From NCBI RefSeq assembly GCF_021390155.1, contig NZ_CP089985.1:5659501-5723500 (forward strand): 64,000 bases of DNA. The letters run 5' to 3'. Under the pieces are notes generated by a model. It searched no databases. It was not told the origin of the DNA and saw nothing but the letters and a program-made list of their open reading frames with translations. Position 1 is the first letter of the stretch, and each line of letters begins with the position of its first letter. The stretch comes from Pseudomonas sp. HN11 (GTDB taxonomy: Bacteria > Pseudomonadota > Gammaproteobacteria > Pseudomonadales > Pseudomonadaceae). Shown piece by piece: positions 31,123 to 40,319 of this stretch. A program made the position numbers and the translations under genes.

Positions 31123-31200
31123 ACCTCACCCCCGCTGGCAACCGGACCTTGGTCGGTAGACACCCTGTGCCCTGACCGGAAATTGTTTGCCTTGCCTATG

Positions 31201-31223
31201 TAAACGCTATCAACATAAACGCT
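31201..31223 (+). promoter_or_regulatory. Direct repeat TAAACGCT in the aminotransferase/LysR divergent region
   Basis: The 8-bp word TAAACGCT occurs at 31201-31208 and again at 31216-31223, within the 209-base region between the divergent genes. Such repeats are often operator half-sites for the adjacent regulator. No clear T-N11-A LysR palindrome is built into it, so the assignment is weak. Confidence 0.35.
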
Positions 31224-31331
31224 GTTCATTGCCCGATCCGGCCCTGTAAGCCCTGCGAATAGGCGCTAGACTAGGCGTCTCGGGGGCCAACAGCCATTTC
31301 GTTTTTCCAGCTTTTTCGATAAGTAAGTCTT

Positions 31332-32231
31332 ATGGATTTCAAGCAACTGCGTTATTTCGTCGCGGTGTATGAGGAAGGCCACGTAGGCCGTGCCGCTGAG
31401 CGTCTGTCGATCTCCCAGCCGGCGCTGTCTCAGCAGGTTCGCCAGTTGGAACAGAACCTGGACGTGAGCCTGTTCGAACGCAGCAGCAAGCGCCTGCTCC
31501 CGACACTGGCGGCGCACACGCTATACAACCATGCCCTGCCGCTGATCGATGGTCTGCAGCAGGCGGTTGAAGCGCTACGTAACTTCAAGGGCCAGGCGAT
31601 GCGCACGTTGGCCATTGGCGTACTGCAAACCGTGCACACCAGCCTGGTCCCGCAGATGCTCGAACGCGTGCGCAAGGCTCAGCCGCACTTGGTGGTGCAG
31701 ATCTACGAATTGACCGGGCTTGAGATCGAACGGCGGTTGCTGAACGGTTCGCTGGATATTGGCATCAGCTATTTGCCGCCACGCCAGCCGGGGCTGCATG
31801 GCGTGTTGCTGTATGAAGATGAGCTGAAAGTGGTCATCCCCGAGGACCACCCGTTGCGCGAATTCAAGAAAGTCTCGCTGAAGCAGGCGGCCGAGTTGCC
31901 CATGTTGCTGCTCGGGGAAGAGTTCCAGGTGCGACAGATCTGGCAGGGCCAACTGTCCAACCTCGGACGGCGCCCGCAAGTGCAGGCGGAGCTCAATACC
32001 ATGGTGGGGATTCTCGACAGCTTGCCGCACACAAAACTGGCGACCGTGCTGCCGGGGCGCTCCCAGGACGAGCACAACAGCCAGTTGCTGCTGTGGAAAC
32101 CCTTGAGTGAACCCAGGGTGCCGCTGAAAGTGGGGCTGGTATGCCGCGATGTGCAGCGCCAGCAGGCGACGGTAGCGCTGCTGCGCACTTTGCTGGAAGA
32201 CGTGATGAATGCCCCGCAGGCGCCTGCCTGA
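31332..32231 (+). CDS. LysR family transcriptional regulator (CynR-like)
   Basis: A full-length regulator of 299 residues. The N-terminal winged HTH starts MDFKQLRYFVAVYEEGHVGR and continues AERLSISQPALSQQVRQLE. A linker helix and a periplasmic-binding-protein-like effector domain (about 90-295) follow. The type resembles CynR/CbbR-like activators by overall sequence feel, but the inducer is unknown. It is divergent from the aminotransferase, its most likely target, and ends with a clear terminator at 32251. Confidence 0.9.
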   Translation: MDFKQLRYFVAVYEEGHVGRAAERLSISQPALSQQVRQLEQNLDVSLFERSSKRLLPTLAAHTLYNHALPLIDGLQQAVEALRNFKGQAMRTLAIGVLQTVHTSLVPQMLERVRKAQPHLVVQIYELTGLEIERRLLNGSLDIGISYLPPRQPGLHGVLLYEDELKVVIPEDHPLREFKKVSLKQAAELPMLLLGEEFQVRQIWQGQLSNLGRRPQVQAELNTMVGILDSLPHTKLATVLPGRSQDEHNSQLLLWKPLSEPRVPLKVGLVCRDVQRQQATVALLRTLLEDVMNAPQAPA

Positions 32232-32250
32232 CTTTTTCGCGGGCAAAAGA

Positions 32251-32273
32251 AAACCCCGCCGAAGCGGGGCTTT
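32251..32273 (+). terminator. Intrinsic terminator after the LysR gene
   Basis: CCCCGC (32254-32259) and GCGGGG (32264-32269) with loop CGAA, an A-run before and TTT after. A short, GC-rich hairpin 20 bases after the stop. Confidence 0.8.
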
Positions 32274-32457
32274 GCAGACTGTTTCCCTGACATCCATTTC
32301 ACTCCGCCGTCCTGGCAGAATCCTACGTGTCCGTGTTGTTGCTTTGCGCTTCCTGCGCGACGTCCATGTGAAGTAGATTATCCGTGGATCCAATCTGGCG
32401 ATAGAGGACGATTAGCAGCACGTCATGTAAGAGAATGCTTACACGCCCTCCAAGCCC

Positions 32458-34236
32458 TTAGAACAGTGCCTCATCCAGCAAGAACAGCGATTCGCTACCG
32501 GATTTTACCGACGCACTCAGCGAGTGGATGCGTGGCAACAAACGCGCAAAGTAGAAGCGTGCGGTGCCCAGCTTGCTGGCGTAGAAGTCCTCTTCAGACT
32601 CCTTGCCCAACGCAGCCTTGGCCATGCGCGCCCACATGTAGGCATAGGCCATGTAACCAAAGGCGTGCAGGTACTCCACCGACGCCGCGCCGATTTCATT
32701 CGGGTTGGTCTTGGCGCGGTCCAGCACCCAGGCGGTCAACTCATCCAGGTTATCCACCGCTACGCCCAACGGTTTGGTGAATTCAGCCAGTTCGGTGCCC
32801 GCCGAGGCAATGAATGCGCGGATCTCATCGGCAAACAAGGTATAGAACGCTCCGCCACTGCCGACGATCTTGCGCCCCATCAAGTCAAGTGCCTGGATGC
32901 CGTTGGTGCCTTCGTAGATCTGGGTGATGCGCACGTCACGCACCAGTTGCTCCTGGCCCCACTCGCGAATGTAACCATGGCCACCGAATATTTGCTGGCC
33001 CAGCACAGTGGTTTCCAGGCCCAGATCGCTCAAGAACGCCTTGGCGACGGGGGTCAACAGCGCAACCAGATTATCGGCACGCTCACGCGCAGTGGCATCG
33101 TCACTGAACTTGGCGATGTCCAATTGCGTCGCCACATAGGTGGAGAACGCCCGGCCACCCTCGTTCGCGGCTTTCATGGTCAGCAGCATGCGGCGCACGT
33201 CCGGGTGCACGATGATCGGGTCGGCCATTTTGTCTTTATGCTGTGCGCCGGTCGGTGCACGGCTTTGCACGCGGTCGCGCGCGTATTCGATGGCGTTCTG
33301 GTAGGAACGCTCGCCGGAGGCCAAGCCCTGGATGCCCACACCCAAACGCTCGTAGTTCATCATGGTGAACATCGCTGCCAGGCCACGGTTCGGCTCGCCC
33401 ACCAGGTAACCCACGGCTTCGTCGAAGTTCATCACGCAGGTGGCCGAAGCCTGGATGCCCATCTTGTGCTCGATGGAGCCACAGCTCACTGTGTTGCGCG
33501 CGCCCAGGCTGCCGTCGGCGTTCACCATGAACTTCGGCACCAGGAACAAGGAGATGCCCTTCGGACCTGCCGGTGCGTCCGGCAACTTGGCCAGCACCAG
33601 GTGGATGATGTTGTCGGTGAGGTCGTGTTCGCCACCAGTGATAAAGATCTTGGTGCCGCTGACTTTGTAGGAACCGTCCGCCTGTGGTTCGGCCTTGGTG
33701 CGGATAATCCCCAGGTCAGTACCGGCGTGTGCCTCGGTCAGGCACATGGAGCCTGACCATTCGCCGGAATACATCTTCGGCAGATAAGCGCCCTTGAGTG
33801 CTTCGCTGGCGTGGGTGTTGATCGACACACAGGCACCGGAGGTCAGCATTGGATACAAGCCAAACGCCAGGCTCGACGAGTTGATCATCTCTTCTACCTG
33901 GGCCGACACCGCCTTGGGCATGCCCATGCCACCGAACATCGGGTCACCACCAACGCCCACCCAACCACCTTCGGCATAGGTTTTATAGGCCTGTGGAAAA
34001 CCGTCCGGCGTGAACACTGCCGTGTTGTCCCAGCGGCAACCCTGTTCATCGCCACCGCGGCTGAGCGGGGCGATGGATTTGGCGGTGACCTTGCCGGCTT
34101 CTTCGAGGATGGCCTCTACGGTTTCGGCGTCAACGGTGTCTGCCAATGCCGGCAACTGGGCCCAAGTGGTGGCGACCTCAAAGACTTCGTTGAGGACGAA
34201 GCGCATATCACGCAGCGGCGCTTTGTAATCAGCCAT
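32458..34236 (-). CDS. Acyl-CoA dehydrogenase (FadE-type, about 600 residues), paralogue 3
   Basis: A 592-residue flavoprotein of the long acyl-CoA dehydrogenase branch, with an AcdA-type N-terminus (YKAPLRDMRF) and an extra C-terminal domain. It would oxidise acyl-CoA to trans-2-enoyl-CoA and pass electrons to ETF. Visible are MCLTEAHAGTDLG, the FAD-contacting TGGEHDLTDN, and the catalytic-glutamate motif YEGTNGIQALDLMGRK. It corresponds in position to the PA0506-PA0508 cluster of P. aeruginosa. Chain-length preference cannot be read from the sequence. Confidence 0.92.
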   Translation of the reverse strand: MADYKAPLRDMRFVLNEVFEVATTWAQLPALADTVDAETVEAILEEAGKVTAKSIAPLSRGGDEQGCRWDNTAVFTPDGFPQAYKTYAEGGWVGVGGDPMFGGMGMPKAVSAQVEEMINSSSLAFGLYPMLTSGACVSINTHASEALKGAYLPKMYSGEWSGSMCLTEAHAGTDLGIIRTKAEPQADGSYKVSGTKIFITGGEHDLTDNIIHLVLAKLPDAPAGPKGISLFLVPKFMVNADGSLGARNTVSCGSIEHKMGIQASATCVMNFDEAVGYLVGEPNRGLAAMFTMMNYERLGVGIQGLASGERSYQNAIEYARDRVQSRAPTGAQHKDKMADPIIVHPDVRRMLLTMKAANEGGRAFSTYVATQLDIAKFSDDATARERADNLVALLTPVAKAFLSDLGLETTVLGQQIFGGHGYIREWGQEQLVRDVRITQIYEGTNGIQALDLMGRKIVGSGGAFYTLFADEIRAFIASAGTELAEFTKPLGVAVDNLDELTAWVLDRAKTNPNEIGAASVEYLHAFGYMAYAYMWARMAKAALGKESEEDFYASKLGTARFYFARLLPRIHSLSASVKSGSESLFLLDEALF

Positions 34237-34359
34237 GGCAAACCTCGTGAGAACGTGAAAAGTAATCGGGTAAGAGTCGGTTTTACAGGCTCAGAGTGTA
34301 CCCGAACAACTTTTCAGACACATAGGGTCCACTTGTGACTGATCGGTATTTTAAAGTCA

Positions 34360-36129
34360 CTACAGCGCGAATGCCTCCGCGGGCAGACTCATCAGACAGT
34401 CGCTGCCCGCTTCCACCGCAGCGCGGTGGGTGGCGGTACGTGGCAGCAGGCGCTTGAAATAGAAGTCGCAAGTCGCGAGCTTGGCCTTGGAAAAATCCGA
34501 GTCCGATTGCTCAAGGGCCGCAATCGCCATGCGCAGCCACAGGTAGGCGAGGATCACGTAGCCGCTGTACATCAGGTAATCCACAGCCGCCGCCCCCACT
34601 TCATCGGGGTTCTTCATCGCGGCCATGCCGACTTTGGTCGTCAGTTCACCCCATTCCCCGTTCAGTTGATTGAGCTGCGCTACATAAGCCTTGAGCTGCG
34701 GATGCTCGGCATTCACCCCGCAGAACTTATGCACGATCTTGGTAAAGCCACGCAGCAACTTGCCCTGGCTGCCCAGCACCTTGCGCCCCAGCAGGTCGAG
34801 GGCCTGGATGCCGTTGGTGCCCTCATAGATCGGCGCAATCCGCGCATCGCGGGCCAGTTGCTCCATGCCCCATTCGCGGATGTAACCGTGGCCGCCGAAG
34901 ATCTGCATGCCGTGGTTGGTCACCTCCAGGCCGGTGTCGGTCATAAAGGCTTTGCAGATGGGCGTAAGGAACGCCAGCAGGTCTTCGGCTTCCTGGCGCT
35001 GGGTGGCGTCGCTGCTCAGATGCGCGGTGTCGAGCAATTGGGCGGTGAAGTAGGTCAATGCGCGGTTGCCTTCGTTGAAGGCCTTCATGGTCAATAGCAT
35101 GCGGCGTACGTCGGCATGCACGATGATCGGGTCGGCGGCTTTTTCTGGGGCCTTGGCGCCGGTCAGCGAACGCATTTGCAGGCGGTCATTGGCATATTTG
35201 ACCGCGCCCTGGAAGCTCGCTTCGCCATTGCACAAGCCCTGCATGCCGGTGCCAAGGCGCGCGTGGTTCATCATGGTGAACATGCAGTTGAGGCCTTTGT
35301 TTGCCTCACCGATCAGAAAGCCTTTGGCACCATCAAAGTTCAGTACACAGGTGGCCGATCCCTTGATGCCCATCTTGTGCTCGATGGAACCGCAGTGCAC
35401 CGCGTTACGCTCGCCGGAATCGGCATGAAACTTGGGCACGATAAACAGCGAGATGCCCTTGGTACCCGCCGGTGCGTCCGGCAGTTTGGCCAGCACCAAG
35501 TGGATGATATTGGCGCTCATGTCATGTTCGCCGGCCGAGATGAAGATCTTGCTGCCGGTGACCGCGTAGCTGCCGTCCGCCTGGGGCACGGCGCGGGTCT
35601 TGATCAGGCCCAGGTCGGTGCCGCAGTGGGCTTCGGTGAGGCACATGGTGCCGGTCCATTCGCCGGCAGTGAGTTTGGTGAGAAACGTGTCTTTCTGCTC
35701 GGCGGTGCCGTGGGCGTGGATCGCCGACATCGCGCCGTGGGTCAGCCCTGGGTACATGCCCCAGGACGTGTTGCTGGAGCCGATCATCTCACTGAGCACC
35801 AGGCCCAGCGACGACGGCAAGCCCTGGCCGCCGTAGGCCGTATCCGCCGCCAGGCCATGCCAACCACCTTCCACGTACTGGGCAAACGCTTCCTTGAAAC
35901 CCTTGGGCGTGGTGACCACACCATTATCGAAATGGCAGCCTTCTTCGTCACCGCTGCGGTTGAGCGGCGCGAGTACGTTTTCGCAGAATTTGGCGCCTTC
36001 TTCGAGGATCGCACCCACCATGTCCGGGCTGGCGTCGGTCGCACCCAAAGCGGCGTAATGGCCGTGGAAATCAAACACGTTGTCGATCAGAAAGCGCATG
36101 TCGCGAAGGGGAGCTTTGTATTCAGGCAT
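34360..36129 (-). CDS. Acyl-CoA dehydrogenase (FadE-type), paralogue 2
   Basis: A 589-residue paralogue of the genes at 32458 and 37784. I chose ATG 36129 (MPEYKAPLRDMRFLID), which has GGAG upstream; the frame is open for another 19 codons. Conserved elements are MCLTEAHCGTDLG, SAGEHDMSANIIH and the catalytic-Glu segment [16 protein letters not shown]. It reads toward paralogue 3, separated by 123 bases that could hold a promoter. The diguanylate cyclase at 36220 lies upstream on the same strand. Confidence 0.92.
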   Translation of the reverse strand: MPEYKAPLRDMRFLIDNVFDFHGHYAALGATDASPDMVGAILEEGAKFCENVLAPLNRSGDEEGCHFDNGVVTTPKGFKEAFAQYVEGGWHGLAADTAYGGQGLPSSLGLVLSEMIGSSNTSWGMYPGLTHGAMSAIHAHGTAEQKDTFLTKLTAGEWTGTMCLTEAHCGTDLGLIKTRAVPQADGSYAVTGSKIFISAGEHDMSANIIHLVLAKLPDAPAGTKGISLFIVPKFHADSGERNAVHCGSIEHKMGIKGSATCVLNFDGAKGFLIGEANKGLNCMFTMMNHARLGTGMQGLCNGEASFQGAVKYANDRLQMRSLTGAKAPEKAADPIIVHADVRRMLLTMKAFNEGNRALTYFTAQLLDTAHLSSDATQRQEAEDLLAFLTPICKAFMTDTGLEVTNHGMQIFGGHGYIREWGMEQLARDARIAPIYEGTNGIQALDLLGRKVLGSQGKLLRGFTKIVHKFCGVNAEHPQLKAYVAQLNQLNGEWGELTTKVGMAAMKNPDEVGAAAVDYLMYSGYVILAYLWLRMAIAALEQSDSDFSKAKLATCDFYFKRLLPRTATHRAAVEAGSDCLMSLPAEAFAL

Positions 36130-36219
36130 GGCAATGTCTCCGTCAGCAGATGGTTTCAACCTACTGCTGGCAACAAGACCGGACAATCACTGTAGCGCTG
36201 CTGAATACACCGCCATCAC

Positions 36220-37509
36220 TCAACCGGCAGCGCTCTCCATGCGCACGGCGCCACGCCGGGTTTGCCCGGCAGCCACCACGCAGTTGCGCCCGGCGCCCTT
36301 GGCCGCGTAAAGCGCCTGATCGGCGGACTTGAGCACCTCTTCCGGCGTGCGCTGCTCGGCCTGACGTTCGGCCACACCGATGCTGATGGTCACCGAAACA
36401 CTTGATGCCCCGCTGCCTGATCGACGCTGACGCCCCTGTTGATCGTCTTGAGGACGATCCATGTTGCGTAGCTTGATATCGTAGTCGGCGATGATCTCGC
36501 GGATTTCCTCCAGGTGCGGCAAGCACTCTTCTACCGTCTTGCCGGCAAACACCACGGCGAACTCCTCACCGCCGTAGCGGTAGGCACGCCCGCCGCCGTT
36601 GACCTTGGACAACTTACTCGCCACCAGCCGCAGCACCTGGTCGCCGACGTCATGGCCATGGGTGTCGTTGAAACGCTTGAAGTGGTCTACATCGCTCATC
36701 GCCAACACATAGTTGCGCCCCAGCCGTTGCATACGCTCGTTCAGCGCACGACGCCCCGGCAAACCGGTGAGCTCATCGCGAAAGGCCATTTGATAAGCCT
36801 CGTGAGCCACCCCGGCGGCGATCATCAGCATAACTTGGCTGCACATGATGTTCAGGGTGAACGGCAGGATGAAGGTCTGCGGCAACATCCAGAACAAGCC
36901 CAGCAAGCCCACCAACTGAGCCGCATGCAGTGGCCGCGGCTGGTACCAGTATTGCGCCACCAGGGTCAGAAAGCCGATCAGAAACATCGGGTACGACAGC
37001 TGGATCAAGCTCATCCAAGCGCCATGCAGCGCGGGCCAACGAATTTCAGCCAGCCAGTTCAGCACGCCTTGGGGATAACTTTGTTCCAGCGCCAGCGCCA
37101 CGCTACCGATCGCCAGCAACACCGCGCCACGGGCGACAAAGTCGCGAAACAGGTGAGTCTTTTCCTGCCATAGCGCGTAGATACTGAACAACAACGGCAA
37201 CAGCAGGCAACATAGGTGGAATACCACCGCCGCATCTTCACGCACGCGGCCATTGTCACGGTAGAAGTCAGTCTGTGTATCAAGCAGGAAGTAGGCGATG
37301 TACACCGTGATCATCAGGAACAGTTCACGCTGGCGGCGGTACACCGCGCAGTATGAACCGCCGAGTAACAGCACCAGAGTCGGCAACACATTAAACAGCG
37401 AGGTAAAGAAGACGTTGAGGTCCTTGACGTACGCAGCCGAGAGCCCGGCCAGCAAGAGCAGCAACGAAGGAAGAAAGTGACTGAAACGTACAGCGGACAC
37501 GCGCGACAA
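36220..37509 (-). CDS. Membrane diguanylate cyclase (GGDEF protein)
   Basis: An integral-membrane protein of about 429 residues: some seven hydrophobic segments in the N-terminal half, then a GGDEF domain with the active-site sequence RYGGEEF. The residues five upstream of GGEEF are not RxxD, so the usual product-inhibition I-site is missing. It should make c-di-GMP from two GTP. The first half has no recognisable sensor family. I chose TTG 37509, with GGAG eight bases upstream; an ATG at 37584 would add 25 residues before the first membrane helix. It sits between acyl-CoA dehydrogenase genes, as in P. putida by memory. Confidence 0.85.
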   Translation of the reverse strand: MSRVSAVRFSHFLPSLLLLLAGLSAAYVKDLNVFFTSLFNVLPTLVLLLGGSYCAVYRRQRELFLMITVYIAYFLLDTQTDFYRDNGRVREDAAVVFHLCCLLLPLLFSIYALWQEKTHLFRDFVARGAVLLAIGSVALALEQSYPQGVLNWLAEIRWPALHGAWMSLIQLSYPMFLIGFLTLVAQYWYQPRPLHAAQLVGLLGLFWMLPQTFILPFTLNIMCSQVMLMIAAGVAHEAYQMAFRDELTGLPGRRALNERMQRLGRNYVLAMSDVDHFKRFNDTHGHDVGDQVLRLVASKLSKVNGGGRAYRYGGEEFAVVFAGKTVEECLPHLEEIREIIADYDIKLRNMDRPQDDQQGRQRRSGSGASSVSVTISIGVAERQAEQRTPEEVLKSADQALYAAKGAGRNCVVAAGQTRRGAVRMESAAG

Positions 37510-37647
37510 GGGTAAAACTCCGACCCGCAGAAAATGATGGCACTGTGCCTTTATGTAGACAGTTAAGCACAACCTGGCACGCATGTATCACATTGCCATC
37601 ACTGTAACGGCAGCCGAGCACAATCCCTGAGCGCTCTACGGTAGTTT

Positions 37648-37680
37648 TTTGTGGAAGCGGACTTGCTCGCGAAGGTCGTC
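37648..37680 (+). repeat. Solitary REP-like element
   Basis: GTGGAAGCGGACTTGCTCGC followed by GAAGGTCG matches the REP core of the other repeats in this window with two differences. A degenerate partner may follow (about 37690-37715), but no clean inverted copy is seen. Confidence 0.65.
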
Positions 37681-37726
37681 AACGATGACGTGGGCAGCCT
37701 GAATGAACGCGCGCGCCCTTAACAGC

Positions 37727-37762
37727 AAAAAAAGCCGCCGCTCCCGTGAAGAAGCGGCGGCT
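37727..37762 (-). terminator. Intrinsic terminator after acyl-CoA dehydrogenase paralogue 1
   Basis: On the minus strand AGCCGCCGCTT and AGCGGCGGCT form a ten-pair stem with a short loop, followed by seven T. It lies 20-30 bases after the stop of the gene at 37784. Confidence 0.85.
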
Positions 37763-37783
37763 CTGGAAGTGAACCCGGTAGGC

Positions 37784-39589
37784 TTAGTAAGCCAGGCCGA
37801 AGTCTTCTTCTTTCATGTCCATCAGATTGTTGGCGCCCGACAGCATGGTGGCTTTATGGGCCATGGTACGCGGCAGGATGCGCTGGAAGTAGAAGCGCGC
37901 AGTCTGCAACTTGGCGGTGTAGAACGCCTCTTCGGTGGTGCCGGCAGCCAGTTTCTCGGCAGCCAGGCGCGCCATGTCGGCCCAGAAGTAAGCCAGACAC
38001 GCGTAACCGGAGTACATCAGGTAGTCCACCGAGGCGGCACCGACTTCTTCGCGGTCTTTCATCGCGGCCATGCCGACCTTCATGGTCAACTCGCCCCACT
38101 CTTTGTTCAGTGCAGCCAGCGGTGCAACGAATTCTTTGACGGCTTCGTTGCCTTCGTTGGCCTGGCAGAACTTGTGCACGATCTTGGTGAAGCCCTTAAG
38201 CGCTTCGCCTTGGGTCATCAGCACTTTACGGCCCAGCAGGTCCAGAGCCTGGATGCCGGTAGTGCCTTCGTACAGCATCGAAATGCGGCTGTCGCGAACG
38301 TTTTGCTCCATGCCCCACTCGGCGATGAAGCCATGGCCGCCGTAGATCTGCACGCCGTGGTTGGCGGATTCAAAACCGACTTCGGTCATGAACGCCTTGG
38401 CGATCGGGGTCATGAACGCCAAGAGGCCATCGGCCTGTTTCTTGGCTTCGTCGTCGGTGCCGTACTTGACGATGTCCACTTGCTTGGCGGTGAAGTACAC
38501 CATCGCACGGTTGCCTTCGGCGAAGGCCTTCATGGTCAGCAGCATGCGGCGCACGTCGGGGTGCACGATGATCGGGTCAGCGGCTTTGTCCGGTGCTTTC
38601 GGGCCGGTCAGGGAGCGCATTTGCAGGCGGTCGCGAGCGTATTTCAGGCCGCCCTGGAAGCCGATCTCGGCGTGAGACAGGCCTTGCAGCGCGGTGCCCA
38701 GACGGGCGGTATTCATAAAGGTGAACATGCAGTTCAGGCCTTTGTTCGCCGGGCCGATCAGGAAACCGGTAGCCGCGTCGAAGTTCATCACGCAGGTGGC
38801 ATTGCCATGGATGCCCATCTTGTGTTCCAGGGAGCCACAGGTCACTGCGTTGCGCGCGCCGATCGAACCGTCTGCGTTCGGCAGGAACTTCGGCACGATG
38901 AACAGCGAGATACCTTTGGTGCCGGCCGGTGCATCCGGCAGGCGGGCCAGTACGATGTGGACGATGTTGTCGGCCATATCGTGTTCACCGGCCGAGATGA
39001 AGATCTTGGTGCCGGAGACTTTGTAGGAACCGTCCGCCTGAGGCTCGGCCTTGGTGCGCAGCATGCCCAGGTCGGTGCCGCAGTGTGGCTCGGTCAGGCA
39101 CATGGTGCCGGTCCACTCGCCCGACACCAGTTTGGTCAGGTAAGCCTCTTGCTGCTCGGGGGTGCCGTGCTCGGAGATGGTGTTCATCGCACCGTGGGAC
39201 AGGCCCGGGTACATGCCCCACGACCAGTTGGCGGCGCCAACCATTTCGCTGACGGCCAGGCCCAGGGATTCCGGCAGGCCTTGGCCGCCGTGCTCCACGT
39301 CATGGGCCAGGCTTGGCCAGCCGCCTTCGACGAATTGTTTATAGGCTTCTTTGAAACCGGTTGGGGTTTTAACGCCCGACTCACTCCAGGTGCAGCCTTC
39401 GATGTCGCCCACGCGGTTCAGCGGTGCCAGCACTTGCTCACAAAACTTGGCGCCTTCTTCAAGGATGGCGTCAACCATGTCCGGGGTAGCGTCCTGGCAA
39501 GCCGGCAGGCTCTGATAGTGCGCTTCATAGCCAAGCAGTTCGTCACGAACGAAGCGAATATCACGCAAGGGGGCCTTGTAGTCAGGCAT
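37784..39589 (-). CDS. Acyl-CoA dehydrogenase (FadE1-like, PA0506 position), paralogue 1
   Basis: A 601-residue acyl-CoA dehydrogenase, the homologue by position of P. aeruginosa PA0506 (FadE1), a long-chain enzyme in published work as I recall. Seen are [23 protein letters not shown] and the catalytic-Glu motif [17 protein letters not shown] chose ATG 39589 ([13 protein letters not shown]); the frame is open for 21 more codons upstream. A PsrA-type operator lies 61-88 bases upstream of the start, which would make it inducible by long-chain acyl-CoA. A separate terminator shows it is transcribed alone. Confidence 0.92.
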   Translation of the reverse strand: MPDYKAPLRDIRFVRDELLGYEAHYQSLPACQDATPDMVDAILEEGAKFCEQVLAPLNRVGDIEGCTWSESGVKTPTGFKEAYKQFVEGGWPSLAHDVEHGGQGLPESLGLAVSEMVGAANWSWGMYPGLSHGAMNTISEHGTPEQQEAYLTKLVSGEWTGTMCLTEPHCGTDLGMLRTKAEPQADGSYKVSGTKIFISAGEHDMADNIVHIVLARLPDAPAGTKGISLFIVPKFLPNADGSIGARNAVTCGSLEHKMGIHGNATCVMNFDAATGFLIGPANKGLNCMFTFMNTARLGTALQGLSHAEIGFQGGLKYARDRLQMRSLTGPKAPDKAADPIIVHPDVRRMLLTMKAFAEGNRAMVYFTAKQVDIVKYGTDDEAKKQADGLLAFMTPIAKAFMTEVGFESANHGVQIYGGHGFIAEWGMEQNVRDSRISMLYEGTTGIQALDLLGRKVLMTQGEALKGFTKIVHKFCQANEGNEAVKEFVAPLAALNKEWGELTMKVGMAAMKDREEVGAASVDYLMYSGYACLAYFWADMARLAAEKLAAGTTEEAFYTAKLQTARFYFQRILPRTMAHKATMLSGANNLMDMKEEDFGLAY

Positions 39590-39649
39590 AGCGATAAACC
39601 TCTGCTGATGTATCTGGAATGAACAACCGCGTGGATGTGATGTGGCGGT

Positions 39650-39677
39650 CAAACAGGTGTTTGAAACATACGTTTAC
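39650..39677 (-). promoter_or_regulatory. Tandem PsrA-type operator upstream of fadE1-like gene
   Basis: CAAAC-AGGT-GTTTG (39650-39663) is a perfect match to the published PsrA consensus (G/C)AAAC-N2-4-GTTT(G/C). It is overlapped by a second near-match GAAAC-ATAC-GTTTA (39663-39676). PsrA is known in P. aeruginosa to repress beta-oxidation genes including PA0506 until long-chain acyl-CoA is present. Similar motifs were not seen before the other two paralogues. Confidence 0.7.
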
Positions 39678-39812
39678 CACCTGGGGATGTCAAGCGTCGT
39701 CCGGATGCCGTTTGTCATGACGTGAATCAAAGGCGCGCATAGCGAAGCCTGCGGCGAGATGCCACAAGGCGTTCAGAAATAATAGAAGTTCAGAGGGATG
39801 ACGCAGAACAAA

Positions 39813-39902
39813 TGCGGGAGCGGGCTTGCTCGCGAAAGCGCTGGATCAGTCAACCGATGTATTGGCTGAAAGACCGCTTTCGCGAGCAAGCCCACTCCCA
39901 CA
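39813..39902 (+). repeat. REPIN: two REP elements in inverted orientation
   Basis: The left arm (39814-39840) and right arm (39875-39901) are inverted copies of the core GAGCGGGCTTGCTCGCGAAA with about 25 of 27 positions matching. They enclose a 34-base spacer. This is the typical non-autonomous REPIN form of fluorescent pseudomonads, mobilised by RAYT transposases encoded elsewhere. Confidence 0.9.
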
Positions 39903-39931
39903 GAAAAGCCAAGGAGCAGACAGAGAGAGGA

Positions 39932-40213
39932 TTACGCGTAGGTGTCGATCAGGGTGCCGAGCATTTCATCCGAAGCCTTGGCGACTTTTGCGCCGAGCTC
40001 CACTTGGAACTTGCCTTGGGCCATTTCGACCATGTTGCTGGCCGAGTTTGACGGCTGGGCGCGGTCGTTGGCTTGCAGGCGGTCACTTTGCGCATCCGAT
40101 GGCTGGGTCGTCGCGGCGCTGGCAATTTTACCGGCGGCCTGGTCGACCCGGTTCTGCCCGGTCTGAATACTGCTCAGGCCCGAGTAAAACGCACTGCTTC
40201 CAGAGATTTCCAT
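39932..40213 (-). CDS. Small protein resembling the joined ends of a flagellar axial protein (PA0505 position)
   Basis: A 93-residue soluble protein of unknown function. The first 30 residues, MEISGSSAFYSGLSSIQTGQ and RVDQAAGKIA, resemble the N-terminal helix of flagellar rod/hook proteins. The last residues, KASDEMLGTLIDTYA, resemble their C-terminal helix. The middle (about 33-62) is polar, rich in Gln, Ser, Asp and Asn, and likely disordered. No other flagellar gene is nearby. A hypothetical gene occupies the same place next to bioD in P. aeruginosa. The flagellar link is an inference from the sequence pattern. Confidence 0.75.
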   Translation of the reverse strand: MEISGSSAFYSGLSSIQTGQNRVDQAAGKIASAATTQPSDAQSDRLQANDRAQPSNSASNMVEMAQGKFQVELGAKVAKASDEMLGTLIDTYA

Positions 40214-40319
40214 GGCGTAAGCCTGCCTTTAGAGAATCGTGAACCGTGATTGAAGCAGAGTTGCCCGAGGAACGCCCGTCAAAAACACTAATGGCATAAT
40301 GCCTTGTCGATAGTCAAAA

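Noticed and set aside
37703..39622. Open frame of 639 codons on the + strand opposite the acyl-CoA dehydrogenase gene
   Set aside because: It mirrors the real gene codon by codon, has the His/Gly/Val-rich make-up of antisense shadows in high-GC genomes, lacks an SD and runs across the terminator and PsrA site.
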